Positions 27,925 to 37,921 are shown, numbered from the stretch's first letter. The stretch: DNA of 51,536 bases from Pseudotamlana agarivorans (GCF_001642835.1 NZ_LXEI01000019.1:1-51536), one strand, 5' to 3'. Made by a program: numbers and translations. The notes: generated from the letters alone by a model not told the origin.

Positions 27925-29046
27925 TTAATTTTTAGAAACAGCGTTTAGGGAATAAATAGCAAAACTTCCTAACCAATGTCCGCCCTCATAACTATCTTCA
28001 AAAATACTAGGTAAAGAATAATTGATACTTTGGTTGGCTATATTTTTAAGATGATTAAACTCTGGTAAGTCTTCAGCAATTTTATAAAAATTCCATGCTC
28101 TAGAAAAATTCACACCATCTAAATGTACCAAATGACCATCGGTTCTATCAGACACTTTTCCGGGTTCTAAATTGTAGTTTTTATTTTTAAGTTCTGGCAG
28201 AAATTTATCTATCCACACTAAAAATTCGTCTTTAGACAGTAAACGTTTCATTAAAGCTGCTTCTTCAAGACATGGTGATAAAAAATCACTTCCGCTAGGC
28301 TCCCAGCTCATCGGACAATTTTCATCATTCAAATAAAACGCTTTGGCACGTTCGGCGATGGCTGTTTTAAGCGCTTCGTGATTTACTGTTTCGGCATAAT
28401 CGTATGCAAAAGATAATCCGAAGGCTGTATTAGTATGCGTTCCTACACGTAAAGGATAGTTTAATTTTGGTAAAAACTCAATGTATTTATCAACTATCAA
28501 ATCGGTTAAGGGTTGTAAGTTAGCTTCCAGCGTTCTTGCCGTCTCATCATCCCATGTATGTAGTGTTTCTGCTAATTTTAACAACCAAGCCCAACCATAT
28601 GTACGCTCGTAACTTTTATTATGCTTTCCATGAAAGTAGGCGACTTCAGCTTCTATATTTTCCTTAGACATGTTGTTTAGCAAACGTTGTTTAATTTGCT
28701 CGGCACCTTCTAGATCTGGAAAGTTTTTTAATAAACTTACCAAACTCCAATGACCATGAACCGCCGAATGCCAATCAAAACAACCATAAAATGCGGGGTG
28801 CAAAAAATGTGGCGCTTTTAAATCGTAATCCGCTCCAAGAGTTTGAGACAATCGGTTAGGATACTCAATATTAATACAGTGCAATGGTAACTCAGCCAAT
28901 TTATTTGCATGTGTAAGACCCAATTTTGGAACTTCTGCAATAGCAACTTCTGGTAGCGTGGTTGTAACCAGTACTTCCTCTTTCTTTTTTGAGGATTGAC
29001 ACCCCAAAAACATAGCCATAGCCAGTAAAGTATATAAATATTTCAT
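27925..29046 (-). CDS. DUF2891-family lipoprotein
   Basis: The 373-residue protein has a lipoprotein signal (FLGCQSSKKK, Cys16) and then matches the DUF2891 family: LHCINIEYPNRLSQTLG, HPAFYGCFDWHSAVHGHW, and GTHTNTAFGLSFAYDYAE. The fold is probably an alpha/alpha barrel as in other such families, with conserved His and Trp residues that suggest a periplasmic or surface enzyme, but no reaction is established. It ends 33 bp before the Nramp-like gene on the same strand, so it is likely the first gene of the 5-oxoproline operon and might act on a gamma-glutamyl or pyroglutamyl peptide (speculative). Confidence 0.8.
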   Translation of the reverse strand: MKYLYTLLAMAMFLGCQSSKKKEEVLVTTTLPEVAIAEVPKLGLTHANKLAELPLHCINIEYPNRLSQTLGADYDLKAPHFLHPAFYGCFDWHSAVHGHWSLVSLLKNFPDLEGAEQIKQRLLNNMSKENIEAEVAYFHGKHNKSYERTYGWAWLLKLAETLHTWDDETARTLEANLQPLTDLIVDKYIEFLPKLNYPLRVGTHTNTAFGLSFAYDYAETVNHEALKTAIAERAKAFYLNDENCPMSWEPSGSDFLSPCLEEAALMKRLLSKDEFLVWIDKFLPELKNKNYNLEPGKVSDRTDGHLVHLDGVNFSRAWNFYKIAEDLPEFNHLKNIANQSINYSLPSIFEDSYEGGHWLGSFAIYSLNAVSKN

Positions 29047-29259
29047 AAGCGTAAAAAAGTTTAAAAACCGAAACTATTAAATTAAAACATATTATTAAAG
29101 AAATAATATAGGTTTTCAATGATTTACTCTAAAAAATTTACACTTTTAATACTCTAAAGCTAAAACAGTTACACTTTTTATTCATTTTTTTTGATTTTTT
29201 CACGCAACTAATCATAAAATCTCACATCTCTTAATCAAACAAATTAAAAACCCAAAATC

Positions 29260-29826
29260 ATGAAAAAATCAATTTTAGCAGTAAAAAGTATCGTATCTCT
29301 ATGTTTAATAAGTGGCTTAATGTTTAGTTGCGATAACAACGACGATGATGATATGGTATGCCAAGAAGAAATAACAGGAGAATTAACAGAACATGAAACA
29401 GCATTTGCTGGTGAATGGATTCTAAAAAGCATTGTGGCTGATGAAGAAATTGATTTAACTGATGATGATACCGACAACCCAAGTACAGACATTTTTTCTC
29501 AATATGATGCATGTTTACAAGATGCGGTTTACAATTTCCAATCGGATAGAGCTTACCTATTCGAGATAGGACTAAATGCTGAAGACTGTGATGACCAACA
29601 AAAAATTGAAGGCACTTGGAAATTAAGTGACGAAAATATGTTAACTATCCTTTCTAATTGTGTAGAATCGCGTACAGCTCTTGAACTTAAAGAAGACAAC
29701 ACAGAGTTTACTGTAGAAAACACTGTAGTTTTCACGGATGTTAACGACGAGGAGATGACTCTAAAAATTACAACTACCTATGCAAAATCTGCAGGGGAAG
29801 ATGTAGAGGAAGAAGAAGCTGAGTAA
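29260..29826 (+). CDS. small acidic lipoprotein, lipocalin-like domain
   Basis: The 188-residue product has a lipoprotein signal ending GLMFSC (Cys24), then an Asp-rich linker (DNNDDDD). The remainder matches the Bacteroidetes lipocalin-like pattern: FAGEWILKSIV near residue 50, YNFQSDRAYLFE, and IEGTWKLSDENMLTI near 130. The C-terminus ends in a Glu run. Such proteins are surface or periplasmic with unknown ligand. It is a single-gene unit with a good terminator. Confidence 0.75.
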   Translation: MKKSILAVKSIVSLCLISGLMFSCDNNDDDDMVCQEEITGELTEHETAFAGEWILKSIVADEEIDLTDDDTDNPSTDIFSQYDACLQDAVYNFQSDRAYLFEIGLNAEDCDDQQKIEGTWKLSDENMLTILSNCVESRTALELKEDNTEFTVENTVVFTDVNDEEMTLKITTTYAKSAGEDVEEEEAE

Positions 29827-29898
29827 GACTAGTTAATTTTTTTGATAATACAATACACTTAGGAAGGCAAAATGGGTTTATCTCACAAACCCATAACT

Positions 29899-29953
29899 AA
29901 AGCGACTACCTAACAGCTGAAGTTATATTCACTGTTAGGCAGTCGCTTTTTTT
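29899..29953 (+). terminator. terminator between lipocalin-like gene and comM
   Basis: AAAGCGACTACCTAACAG and CTGTTAGGCAGTCGCTTT form an 18-bp stem with one mismatch, followed by a T-run. Two genes converge here and it may serve both. Confidence 0.85.
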
Positions 29954-29954
29954 A

Positions 29955-30665
29955 TTAGCCCAACCATCCTTCGCGATCCAAACTTCTATATTGAATCGCC
30001 TCACTAATATGGGTGCCATTAATACTATCTGAACCATCTAAATCGGCAATAGTTCTGGATACTTTTAAAATACGATCGTAGGCTCGTGCGGAAAGGTTTA
30101 ATCGGTCCATGGCCGTTTTTAGCAACTCCTTTGAAGCCACATCTAATCCACAATAATTCCTAATTTGTTTGCTATTCATTTGGGCATTATAATGCACCGT
30201 TTCAGATTCGGAAAAGCGCTGAGTCTGAATCACTCTAGCCTCAGTTACTCGTTTTCTAATCTCTACTGACGTTTCACTCTTGCGTTCATCAGAAAGCTTT
30301 TCAAAAGGTACTGGCGTTACTTCAATATGAATATCTATGCGATCTAATAAAGGTCCTGAAACCTTACTTAAATACCGCTGCATTTCGGCAGGACTCGAAG
30401 TTACTGGTGCATTGGGGTCGTTAAAATAACCTCCCGGACTTGGGTTCATACTGGCAACTAGCATAAACGACGAAGGATACGTAACCGTAAATTTCGCTCT
30501 AGAAATGGTGACTTCCCTGTCTTCCAACGGTTGACGCATCACTTCTAAAACTTCACGTTTAAATTCAGGAAGCTCATCCAAAAACAAAACCCCGTTATGC
30601 GATAATGAAATTTCTCCAGGTTGTGGGTAACTGCCTCCTCCAACGAGGGCGACGTTTGTTATAGT
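29955..30665 (-). pseudogene. comM: comM (YifB, Mg-chelatase-like AAA ATPase), 3' half only
   Basis: About 237 codons of the C-terminal half are intact: TITNVALVGGG, SHNGVLFLDELPEFKREVLE (Walker B region), the sensor YPSSFMLVASMNPSPGGYF, and the C-terminal helical domain ending in EGWLG. Reading upstream, homology ends after codon ACT (30663-30665), inside the conserved HHTIS(D/N)VALVGGG block, and the next in-frame codon is a stop (30666-30668). The N-terminal half, with the Lon-like fold and Walker A, is missing. Prophage genes begin just beyond. ComM is a helicase used in natural transformation; this copy cannot make full-length protein. Confidence 0.88.
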
Positions 30666-30710
30666 TTATAATGAGGGGGTTATATAAGCAACTGAAATAT
30701 AGTTATTTAA

Positions 30711-31307
30711 TTATTTAGAAACCAGCTTAATAATTATATGTGAAAGTCTTCTTCTTTCACCTACAGTACCAGCAACATCACCTTCATTCATCCAGTTAGA
30801 CCATTCTGTTGGTGATTCACCATCATTAAACGGTTGTTCTGCAATACATTTAGCTTTAGTACATTCAAACTTTACTTTATAAATAACTTTGTAATTGGGT
30901 AAATTTCCTAATCTTATTTGAATAGCTTCCATTCTTTTACCTTCACCTTCAGTACCTGCTAATTGACCATCACGTACCCAAGGCATCCAACCTTTACTTT
31001 CTGAATGTGCCCTATACTCAATATACGCCCCTTTCGGTGCATTTTTAAGTCGAATTTTTATTCCCTCAATTCGCTTGGTATCACCATCTTCAACCCAAAA
31101 TTCTTGAACAACACCTTCACCTTCACTTACATTTCCGATAGCTTTTTTAACTTTCTTACTTTTACCAGCAAGCATACCACTACTAACCCACCCTTGTTTA
31201 TCCCCATCAGATTGAATATGTACAGTATATTCCAAAGAAACTTGTGCTTTGGAATTTAAAAACAATAAAAAACATAACAAAAACGAATAAACCTTAAATG
31301 ATTTCAT
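30711..31307 (-). CDS. secreted ChW-repeat protein at the prophage edge
   Basis: The 198-residue product has a clear signal peptide (residues 1-21, ending NSKAQ) and then about three copies of a ChW-like unit: QGWVSSGMLAGKSKK then GIKIRL, GWMPWVRDGQLAGTEGEGKR then IQIRL, and EWSNWMNEGDVAGTVGERRR then IIIKL. ChW repeats were first described in secreted clostridial proteins and are thought to mediate binding. It is the last prophage gene before comM, 104 bp past the tape-measure stop, with its own possible promoter (a TATCTTTA box about 56 bp upstream). A surface-conversion (moron) role is inferred. Confidence 0.75.
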   Translation of the reverse strand: MKSFKVYSFLLCFLLFLNSKAQVSLEYTVHIQSDGDKQGWVSSGMLAGKSKKVKKAIGNVSEGEGVVQEFWVEDGDTKRIEGIKIRLKNAPKGAYIEYRAHSESKGWMPWVRDGQLAGTEGEGKRMEAIQIRLGNLPNYKVIYKVKFECTKAKCIAEQPFNDGESPTEWSNWMNEGDVAGTVGERRRLSHIIIKLVSK

Positions 31308-31410
31308 AACTGTAAAGAATTAATTAATAAATATTTTTCATTAATTATTTCTTATGGGAGTTACTAAAGATACTAATTTAAAATCATAAACACCTCATTA
31401 TCAGTATATT

Positions 31411-33933
31411 TTAAAATATTGAATTAGTTTCAATCACGTTTACTCTATTATTTACGGTTGATATTTCTTCAACTGAAACAATTGGTGCTGGTAATGATTG
31501 ATTTGCAATAGCTATTTTTGTTGCTAAATCATCGGTATTAATTAAATTATTATTTGGAATATTAACCCTTCCAGCAATACCACCGTTTGCCATTAATGGT
31601 ACACCACCACCAGCTTGATTTAATTCAGATAATAATGGTAAAAACATTGAAGTACTTCTTCTATTAATAATTGCTTCACCATCTTCAGCTTCAATTGGAA
31701 TACCCCCTTGTGAATGTCTTGCACCTCTTAATAACATACCTCTTTCAGCTTTTTTAAGATTTGCACTTTCTCTTTTTGGTGGTTTAGTTGAAACTATTTT
31801 AGCTATGTTTACAGCACCAACCGCACCCACTAATGCACCAGTAGCAATACCAATAAGACCACCATCAGCCAATGCTTTAGTAACACCTTGAGCTGTATTA
31901 ATCGCAGCAGCAGCAACCGCAGCAGCTTTACCAGCAGCCGATTCTTTACCTAATAAATCAGAAATACCATTAAATACAGTACCAGCAGCAGCTAATTTTG
32001 AATTTTGTTTATCCTTTTCTAATTGTTCTTGATAATTAGCATACTTTTCATTTATTAATGAAATATCAGCACCACTTTGTTCAGCGTTTGCAACTTCTTG
32101 AAGTCTTTGTTGTTCTAATCTTTCAGCAGCTAAATCAAATTCATTTGTAAAACGTTCTTCATTTATTGCTAATTGATTTTCATAATCAATGGCTTCAGCT
32201 TCAATTTGGGCTTCTTTTCTTGCCTTTTGTACTTCTTCTTTTGCTTTATAATTATCATCATCAATTATTGCAATGGCATTATCATATTCAGTTTTATTTA
32301 TAACACCTTCTTCAAATTGAAGTTTAGCAAAATCCCTTTGTTTTTGTGCTAATGCATCTAAACGTTCTTGTTCAACTTTTAAAGATTCTTCACTAAAGAA
32401 TTTATCATTATCTAATTTTGAATAATTATTTCTTATATAATTATCTAATTCAATTTGTGCATTTGTAACCGCAGCATTTGCTTTAGCATCAGCTAATTCA
32501 TTTTGAATTTTTAAATATTCAGCATCAAATTTTGCTTGTGATATACTTTTAGTTGCTAATTCTTTTTGAAGTATGGCAACCCTTTTTTGTGCTACTTGTT
32601 CATCTATTGCTAATTGTTCTTCAAGGGTTTTTGCTCTTACACCTTGTGATTCAATATATTTTTCTAATTCATCATTCATTAAAGCAATAGCTTTTTCACT
32701 TGCTTCTTTTCTTAATGAATTTAGATTCACCAATTGTTCTGATTCTTGTCCAGTTATACGTTCTTGTATATCAGCAATATTTGTTAAAGCTTCAGCTTGT
32801 TCATCCAATGCTGTTTTTGTTGAACCTTCGGCTTTTATTCTTTCATTGGCAACTTGAAGTGCTAATTGTGCAATTGATAATTCATCAGATAATTGATTTT
32901 TTAAAACCTTACCTAATTCATCATTGGCTTTAATTCTTTCAGCCATTGATTTTGATTCATCATCACGAATTTGTCTAAGTTTTTCAGCATCTCTTTGATA
33001 TTCCAATTGAATCTTTTGTGCTTCTCTTTGTGCTTTGGTTAATTGTGCTTCAGCATCAGCCAATGCTTTTGCATCTTTAGCACCTTGTTGAACTTCTTTA
33101 TTAAAGTTTTTAATTGCATTGGCTTGCTTATCAAACCCTAATAAATCAAGTCCTGATGCAATAGTTGATAAACCAGCATAAATAGCTTTTTCAGCCAATT
33201 CAAACCCCTTTACAAGTCCATCAATTAGAAATTCACCTAATGGTTCAAGTATTTTTAATAATGTATTTGTGATACCTTGAAATGCACTAAAAGCTTTTTT
33301 AATTTTATTGGTTGAATCTTCGCTTCTATCCATCGCATTTTTAACCAATGCGAATGCACCAACCAACACCGCTAATAATGCACCTATTGGTGTTGCAATA
33401 AAAGATAATGATGCTTTAGTCATTGATTTAAAACCAGCAACAACACCACCTAAACCACCAGTTACTTTATCAAGTGCTTCAGGATAGTTACCAATATTTT
33501 GTTTTTGTTTTTCAAGTGAAGATGAATTTTCATTTATTTTACCATTGTTTTCATCCATCTTTTTATTGATGGTTTCGATGGCTTTTGCACCTTCATCAGT
33601 TGAAGCATTTAATTGATTACGTACTTTAACCAATTCAGCATTATTTGCTTTTGCTTCATCAACTGTTTTGATTTCTTTACTAAGTGCATCATTAAGTTTT
33701 TGATTTGCACCAGTTGTAGCTTGAAGTACTTTTACTTGTGAATTATATTCTTGTTTTAAGCTTTTTAAATCAGCTTCATTTTGTATAAAAGTTTTGCTGG
33801 TAGTTTCACCAGCATTTTTAAGTTCTTTTTGTGTTGCAGTTAAATCTTCAATACTTTTTTTAGTTGATTGAAGTGATGATAATAATTTTTTATTGTCAAT
33901 GTTTAATTCCGCAATTGCTATTTGTTGTGGCAT
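31411..33933 (-). CDS. tail tape-measure protein
   Basis: The 840-residue protein begins with about 150 residues of coiled coil (NKKLLSSLQSTKKSIEDL; INKKMDENNGKINENSSSLE), followed by a hydrophobic segment (FIATPIGALLAVLVGAFALV, residues about 178-197), and then a very long second coiled coil rich in Ala, Glu, Lys and Gln (about 280-640). Near the end are Gly/Ala-rich helices (AAGKAAAVAAAAINTAQG). This is the pattern of tape-measure proteins, which set tail length and help DNA cross the envelope. It lies downstream of the other tail genes. Confidence 0.9.
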   Translation of the reverse strand: MPQQIAIAELNIDNKKLLSSLQSTKKSIEDLTATQKELKNAGETTSKTFIQNEADLKSLKQEYNSQVKVLQATTGANQKLNDALSKEIKTVDEAKANNAELVKVRNQLNASTDEGAKAIETINKKMDENNGKINENSSSLEKQKQNIGNYPEALDKVTGGLGGVVAGFKSMTKASLSFIATPIGALLAVLVGAFALVKNAMDRSEDSTNKIKKAFSAFQGITNTLLKILEPLGEFLIDGLVKGFELAEKAIYAGLSTIASGLDLLGFDKQANAIKNFNKEVQQGAKDAKALADAEAQLTKAQREAQKIQLEYQRDAEKLRQIRDDESKSMAERIKANDELGKVLKNQLSDELSIAQLALQVANERIKAEGSTKTALDEQAEALTNIADIQERITGQESEQLVNLNSLRKEASEKAIALMNDELEKYIESQGVRAKTLEEQLAIDEQVAQKRVAILQKELATKSISQAKFDAEYLKIQNELADAKANAAVTNAQIELDNYIRNNYSKLDNDKFFSEESLKVEQERLDALAQKQRDFAKLQFEEGVINKTEYDNAIAIIDDDNYKAKEEVQKARKEAQIEAEAIDYENQLAINEERFTNEFDLAAERLEQQRLQEVANAEQSGADISLINEKYANYQEQLEKDKQNSKLAAAGTVFNGISDLLGKESAAGKAAAVAAAAINTAQGVTKALADGGLIGIATGALVGAVGAVNIAKIVSTKPPKRESANLKKAERGMLLRGARHSQGGIPIEAEDGEAIINRRSTSMFLPLLSELNQAGGGVPLMANGGIAGRVNIPNNNLINTDDLATKIAIANQSLPAPIVSVEEISTVNNRVNVIETNSIF

Positions 33934-33979
33934 TAGTCATAATATATTTGGTATTGTGGTTAATCTGTGTTAACCATTA

Positions 33980-35920
33980 TTAGTAAGGTATTTCTACCAT
34001 TTCAGCTTCAGCAATTGGTGAAGCAACATTATATTTTAATTTATTTACGTAGTAATATTTTCCAGTTTGTTTTAAATAAATCAGTTGGAAAAAATCAAAT
34101 TCGTGAATATCAAATAAATTCAATTCTAACTTACATTTAACCGCTTTATATGATTCCAACGCATTTATAAAATCTGAATAGTAATCATCAAAAACTTGTG
34201 AAAATGGAATTGGTAATGAACTTATATTAGTGTATTCGTTAATCCTTACAGATACTAAATCATTGAAGTAAATAAAGTATTCTTCAGGTGTATCACTTTT
34301 AGTTAACTTTACTAATTTTTGATTTGATTCAGATGCTTCATAAATAAAATTATTAGCATCAAATTCATCTTCTTCTTTAGTTAATAATGGATTATAATAA
34401 TGAATCTTTTTACTTGACCTTCTCGGAAATACTTCAAATTCTGAAGTGAATACCGTTGTTTGTGAAGCTCCTAATTTATTATCAAGTGTGAAAAAATCAT
34501 CATAATAAGCATCACTTGAATCTGAATATTTATACTTAAAATAATTTTGTTGTGCATACGTATGTGTAAATGATTCTTCTTCAATTGAAATTAATTTACT
34601 TGTATAATCAATTGCATCACTTTTATCATTTAAAAGATTATCAATGTTTTTAACCTCAAAAATATTAGTGTTTCGTTTCTTGTTAAGAATTAAACCATAT
34701 CTGTTTAAAACGTCTTTAACAAAATCAGTTTGTTTAATATCACCTAAATTTAAGGTATCACCCGAAACTGTATAAAATGTTTCACTTTGGGCTGAAAATG
34801 TGATTTCTAAATAAATACTATAATCTATCCTTCCATCACCATTAACTTCTTCATTTGAAGAATAAATATCAAAATTGATGGTATCACCTGATTTAACATC
34901 AATAATTAAATTGAATGGTTCATCATCATACGAATTATCATTTAATCTAAAATAATGTACTGCCTGACCTATTCTATCATTAGTATAACGTATATCTAAA
35001 AATTCACCCAAATTAATGTTATAATGTGGTGTAATGGTCATATTTAAAAAACCATCATATTCAACTGTAACACCAGTATCAATGAATGTTAATTCTGAAT
35101 TTGAAGAAGATGGATTTAAACCTACGAAATCATCAATTGAAGTGAATTGTGTATCACCAGTATAATCAACTATTATACTATTTGTATTCTCATTTACAAC
35201 TGATAATGTAATTGGTTGTGGTGTTGGTATAACATAACCTTCTTTTAATGTGATATATTCATTTTTGAACTCACTATATAATTTAGTATCTGTGAATAAA
35301 TCACCTTGAATTTGAAAACCAGCTTCTTCAAAAATGGAATTAAAAATAAATTCCGTTTTGATTAATGGGTATGTTTCATTTAAAGAATAGCTATTATTAT
35401 AATCAAAACTAAAATCATCATCTTCACGTTCTAAAAAATCAAGATTTCTTGAATAAGTGAAATTATAATCATCTTCATAAATCGAATGATTACCATTCAC
35501 ATATAATTGGTAGTTACTTATATTTAGATTATGGGTTAAACTTGATTTATTTAGGTCATTAATAGTACTTGATTTGATTTGCTCACTTAGTTCAATAATT
35601 CCATTATATATACTAATTTCAAATTCTTTATCAGTTACTTTATCTATAATGCAATAGCCATTTGAAAAAATAGGTATTGAATTATATAAATAACTACATT
35701 TTAAACGATTATAAGGCATTCTTGAAGTATTTCCAACAATACCTAAACCATCAAATATTTTGATGTTATTTGCTGTCTTTGGTAGCTTAATTGTATTACT
35801 ATAACTTGATTGTTTTGCTGTAATACTACCTAAAGAATTAAGGGTTAAAGTTCTATTTATTTTACCATCACTATATAAATCAACTCTTTTATCTTCAATT
35901 AATAATTCTTCTTGTATCAT
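33980..35920 (-). CDS. phage tail protein, baseplate/tip type
   Basis: The 646-residue protein opens with RVDLYSDGKINRTLTLNSLGSITAKQSSYSNTIKLPKTANN. An N-terminal segment of this type (a strand set followed by SxSxTIxLPxTxNN) is common to tail proteins of Bacteroidetes phages. The rest is beta-rich and Asn/Asp/Ser-rich, with a late DVLNRYGLILNKKRNTNIFEVKNI stretch. Position between the tape measure and the smaller tail genes supports a distal tail or hub role. I see no enzymatic motif. Confidence 0.65.
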   Translation of the reverse strand: MIQEELLIEDKRVDLYSDGKINRTLTLNSLGSITAKQSSYSNTIKLPKTANNIKIFDGLGIVGNTSRMPYNRLKCSYLYNSIPIFSNGYCIIDKVTDKEFEISIYNGIIELSEQIKSSTINDLNKSSLTHNLNISNYQLYVNGNHSIYEDDYNFTYSRNLDFLEREDDDFSFDYNNSYSLNETYPLIKTEFIFNSIFEEAGFQIQGDLFTDTKLYSEFKNEYITLKEGYVIPTPQPITLSVVNENTNSIIVDYTGDTQFTSIDDFVGLNPSSSNSELTFIDTGVTVEYDGFLNMTITPHYNINLGEFLDIRYTNDRIGQAVHYFRLNDNSYDDEPFNLIIDVKSGDTINFDIYSSNEEVNGDGRIDYSIYLEITFSAQSETFYTVSGDTLNLGDIKQTDFVKDVLNRYGLILNKKRNTNIFEVKNIDNLLNDKSDAIDYTSKLISIEEESFTHTYAQQNYFKYKYSDSSDAYYDDFFTLDNKLGASQTTVFTSEFEVFPRRSSKKIHYYNPLLTKEEDEFDANNFIYEASESNQKLVKLTKSDTPEEYFIYFNDLVSVRINEYTNISSLPIPFSQVFDDYYSDFINALESYKAVKCKLELNLFDIHEFDFFQLIYLKQTGKYYYVNKLKYNVASPIAEAEMVEIPY

Positions 35921-35925
35921 TCATA

Positions 35926-37044
35926 TTAGTAATTCATCGTATATTGAATTGGTAGTTCAATATTTATTATAATTTCATTGATGTTTTTCTTCTTTTTTTC
36001 ATCAATTGAACCATCAACATTTACGGTTATCCATTTACCGTTAACAAATGGTGTTTCACTTGTATATAATTGTATTGATGGTGAACTAAGTATTGATTTT
36101 AAATAAAATAATTCATCATTACTTACATTCGTTTTTACTCTCAAATCTTTGGTTACTTCTTTACCGATTGAATATGAAAATGAATTTGGTGATTCATCTA
36201 AATTTTTGAATTCATTTCTTGTTGCTTCAGCAATACTTTTTGAACTAGTTGATGACCTATAAAATTTATCAAACAGATAAAAATTATACCCACCATCATC
36301 ATTATACCATTTCAAATAAACACCACATTTTGAAGGTACTTTCTTTAAATTCAAATTAGTTTTAAAGCTACCATTGTTATAAATATTTAATCTATTTACC
36401 GTATCGGTTAAAGGTAGCAAGCCCGTTGTGGTTGTGTTTTCATTCCCTTTATCAATCCAAATTCTTGAAGTTCCTGAAGTTGAAGCTGTGAATGTTGCAT
36501 CATCACCAGTTTGCACATTAATTATTTTAATTTCATCATCTTCATTCACTTTTTGTAATTCAAAAAAGAACGGAAAACCTTCAAAATGTGTTAATGTATA
36601 ATCAATACCATTTTTTGATTTTGATAAAATTTGTTGATTATTATTAAATACAACTTCATCAACTTGTTTAACGCTTTTGAAAAATGTGAATGATTTTGTT
36701 AAATCTTCTTCATTTGGAAAATCATCTTCAAAATCAAAAGTATTTGACATATAAAAATCTAATTCCAAATTCAATATTCTATCATCCAATATTTCAAAAA
36801 ATCCTATTGGTAATTGATGATTATCTTCAAAACCATTTTCATTAATATGCACCTTTGCGATTTCTTTTAAATTGAATTGAAAATCACCGTTTAAATCAGG
36901 ATAAATTCTAAAAGGTTTTGAAAACATTGGTGTTGTGATTTCTGTATATTTTATATCATCAAATTGCGATGATTTAAAATTTATATATGAATCATTATAT
37001 GCTGGGTATAAATCAGTTATTTCTTTTGAAAATATAATAGCCAT
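35926..37044 (-). CDS. phage tail protein, unknown
   Basis: The 372-residue protein is beta-rich with no signal peptide. The start (FSKEITDLYPAYNDSYINFKSS) and the even spread of short strands suggest a structural tail or tip component. It ends 5 bp before the next tail gene and begins 3 bp after the connector-like gene, so it is firmly within the tail operon. I do not recognise a named family. Confidence 0.55.
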   Translation of the reverse strand: MAIIFSKEITDLYPAYNDSYINFKSSQFDDIKYTEITTPMFSKPFRIYPDLNGDFQFNLKEIAKVHINENGFEDNHQLPIGFFEILDDRILNLELDFYMSNTFDFEDDFPNEEDLTKSFTFFKSVKQVDEVVFNNNQQILSKSKNGIDYTLTHFEGFPFFFELQKVNEDDEIKIINVQTGDDATFTASTSGTSRIWIDKGNENTTTTGLLPLTDTVNRLNIYNNGSFKTNLNLKKVPSKCGVYLKWYNDDGGYNFYLFDKFYRSSTSSKSIAEATRNEFKNLDESPNSFSYSIGKEVTKDLRVKTNVSNDELFYLKSILSSPSIQLYTSETPFVNGKWITVNVDGSIDEKKKKNINEIIINIELPIQYTMNY

Positions 37045-37047
37045 TTC

Positions 37048-37515
37048 TTATTTATTTTTTTCTAATATGATTAATGAAGCTTCCAATTCGTTAACAAATT
37101 GATTTACATTGAATTGTGATACTCTATTAATTATTTCATTTATTCTTTGTGGTGTAATTACTTCTTCATAAATCTTTAAATGATTATTTGAATTAGTTCC
37201 TTTACTAGCAATTTTTTTTGCTATTGCCCACGCTAGACTTGTAACACTCATTTTTTCACTATAAGGTGTTATTCCTCTTGCTTCAATCCATTGTTTAATT
37301 GATTCAACTGGTGGCATCTTACCAGCACGTCTACCAGCCAAATATGTATAACCATATAAAGTACCTTTATTAGTACCATAAACGGCTTCTAAGCCTTGTT
37401 CAAATTCACCTGAAACTCTTTTACCACTAGCGTTATAAACCTTTATTATATCACTTATAATGGCTTCCATTTCTTCTTTAATTATATCATTATTTGATTT
37501 AGCTTCATTACTCAT
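37048..37515 (-). CDS. probable tail-completion / head-tail joining protein
   Basis: About 155 residues, mostly helical. The block YLAGRRAGKMPPVESIKQWIEARGI followed by SLAWAIAKKIASKGT is a pattern I associate with Bacteroidetes phage connector or tail-completion proteins. I choose the ATG at 37515 over a GTG two codons upstream. It overlaps the end of the preceding gene by 8 bp, indicating translational coupling. Confidence 0.5.
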   Translation of the reverse strand: MSNEAKSNNDIIKEEMEAIISDIIKVYNASGKRVSGEFEQGLEAVYGTNKGTLYGYTYLAGRRAGKMPPVESIKQWIEARGITPYSEKMSVTSLAWAIAKKIASKGTNSNNHLKIYEEVITPQRINEIINRVSQFNVNQFVNELEASLIILEKNK

Positions 37516-37915
37516 TATCACTTATGGTATAATTAACTATAACCCCCGAAAAATTATAATCGAGTGCATTTATTATTTCAATTGTTGACCAACTAACAAG
37601 GGTGAAATTTGTTTCACATTTCACATAATTTTTGATAATATCGGTTGAATCATTTATGATTGGTTTAATATAATTTTGATAATGTGTATCATAATCTTCA
37701 TCAATATCTGATGATTTAACCAACATAAATGAACCTGAATAATCAGTACTTTCAGCACCACCATAATCATCAAAATTGGTTAAGATTTTAATGGGGTCAA
37801 CCAATAAATGAACCTTTGTTAATTCATCTGAATCATATAGGTTTTGAAAGTCTTGTCTTGCATATTGGAAAATCCAGTCATTTACAATACTTATATTCTT
37901 AAAAATTTCATACAT
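37508..37915 (-). CDS. phage protein of the connector/tail region, unknown
   Basis: The 135-residue product has no recognised family. Its size, acidic character and position after the terminase and before the tail genes match the small head-tail joining proteins found here in other phages. It overlaps its downstream neighbour and is 6 bp after the upstream one. Confidence 0.45.
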   Translation of the reverse strand: MYEIFKNISIVNDWIFQYARQDFQNLYDSDELTKVHLLVDPIKILTNFDDYGGAESTDYSGSFMLVKSSDIDEDYDTHYQNYIKPIINDSTDIIKNYVKCETNFTLVSWSTIEIINALDYNFSGVIVNYTISDNE

Positions 37916-37921
37916 TTTATT

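Noticed and set aside
33980-37044. Contractile-tail (myovirus) genes
   Set aside because: No sheath, baseplate-wedge or LysM-type hub motif was visible; the tail genes fit a long non-contractile tail.
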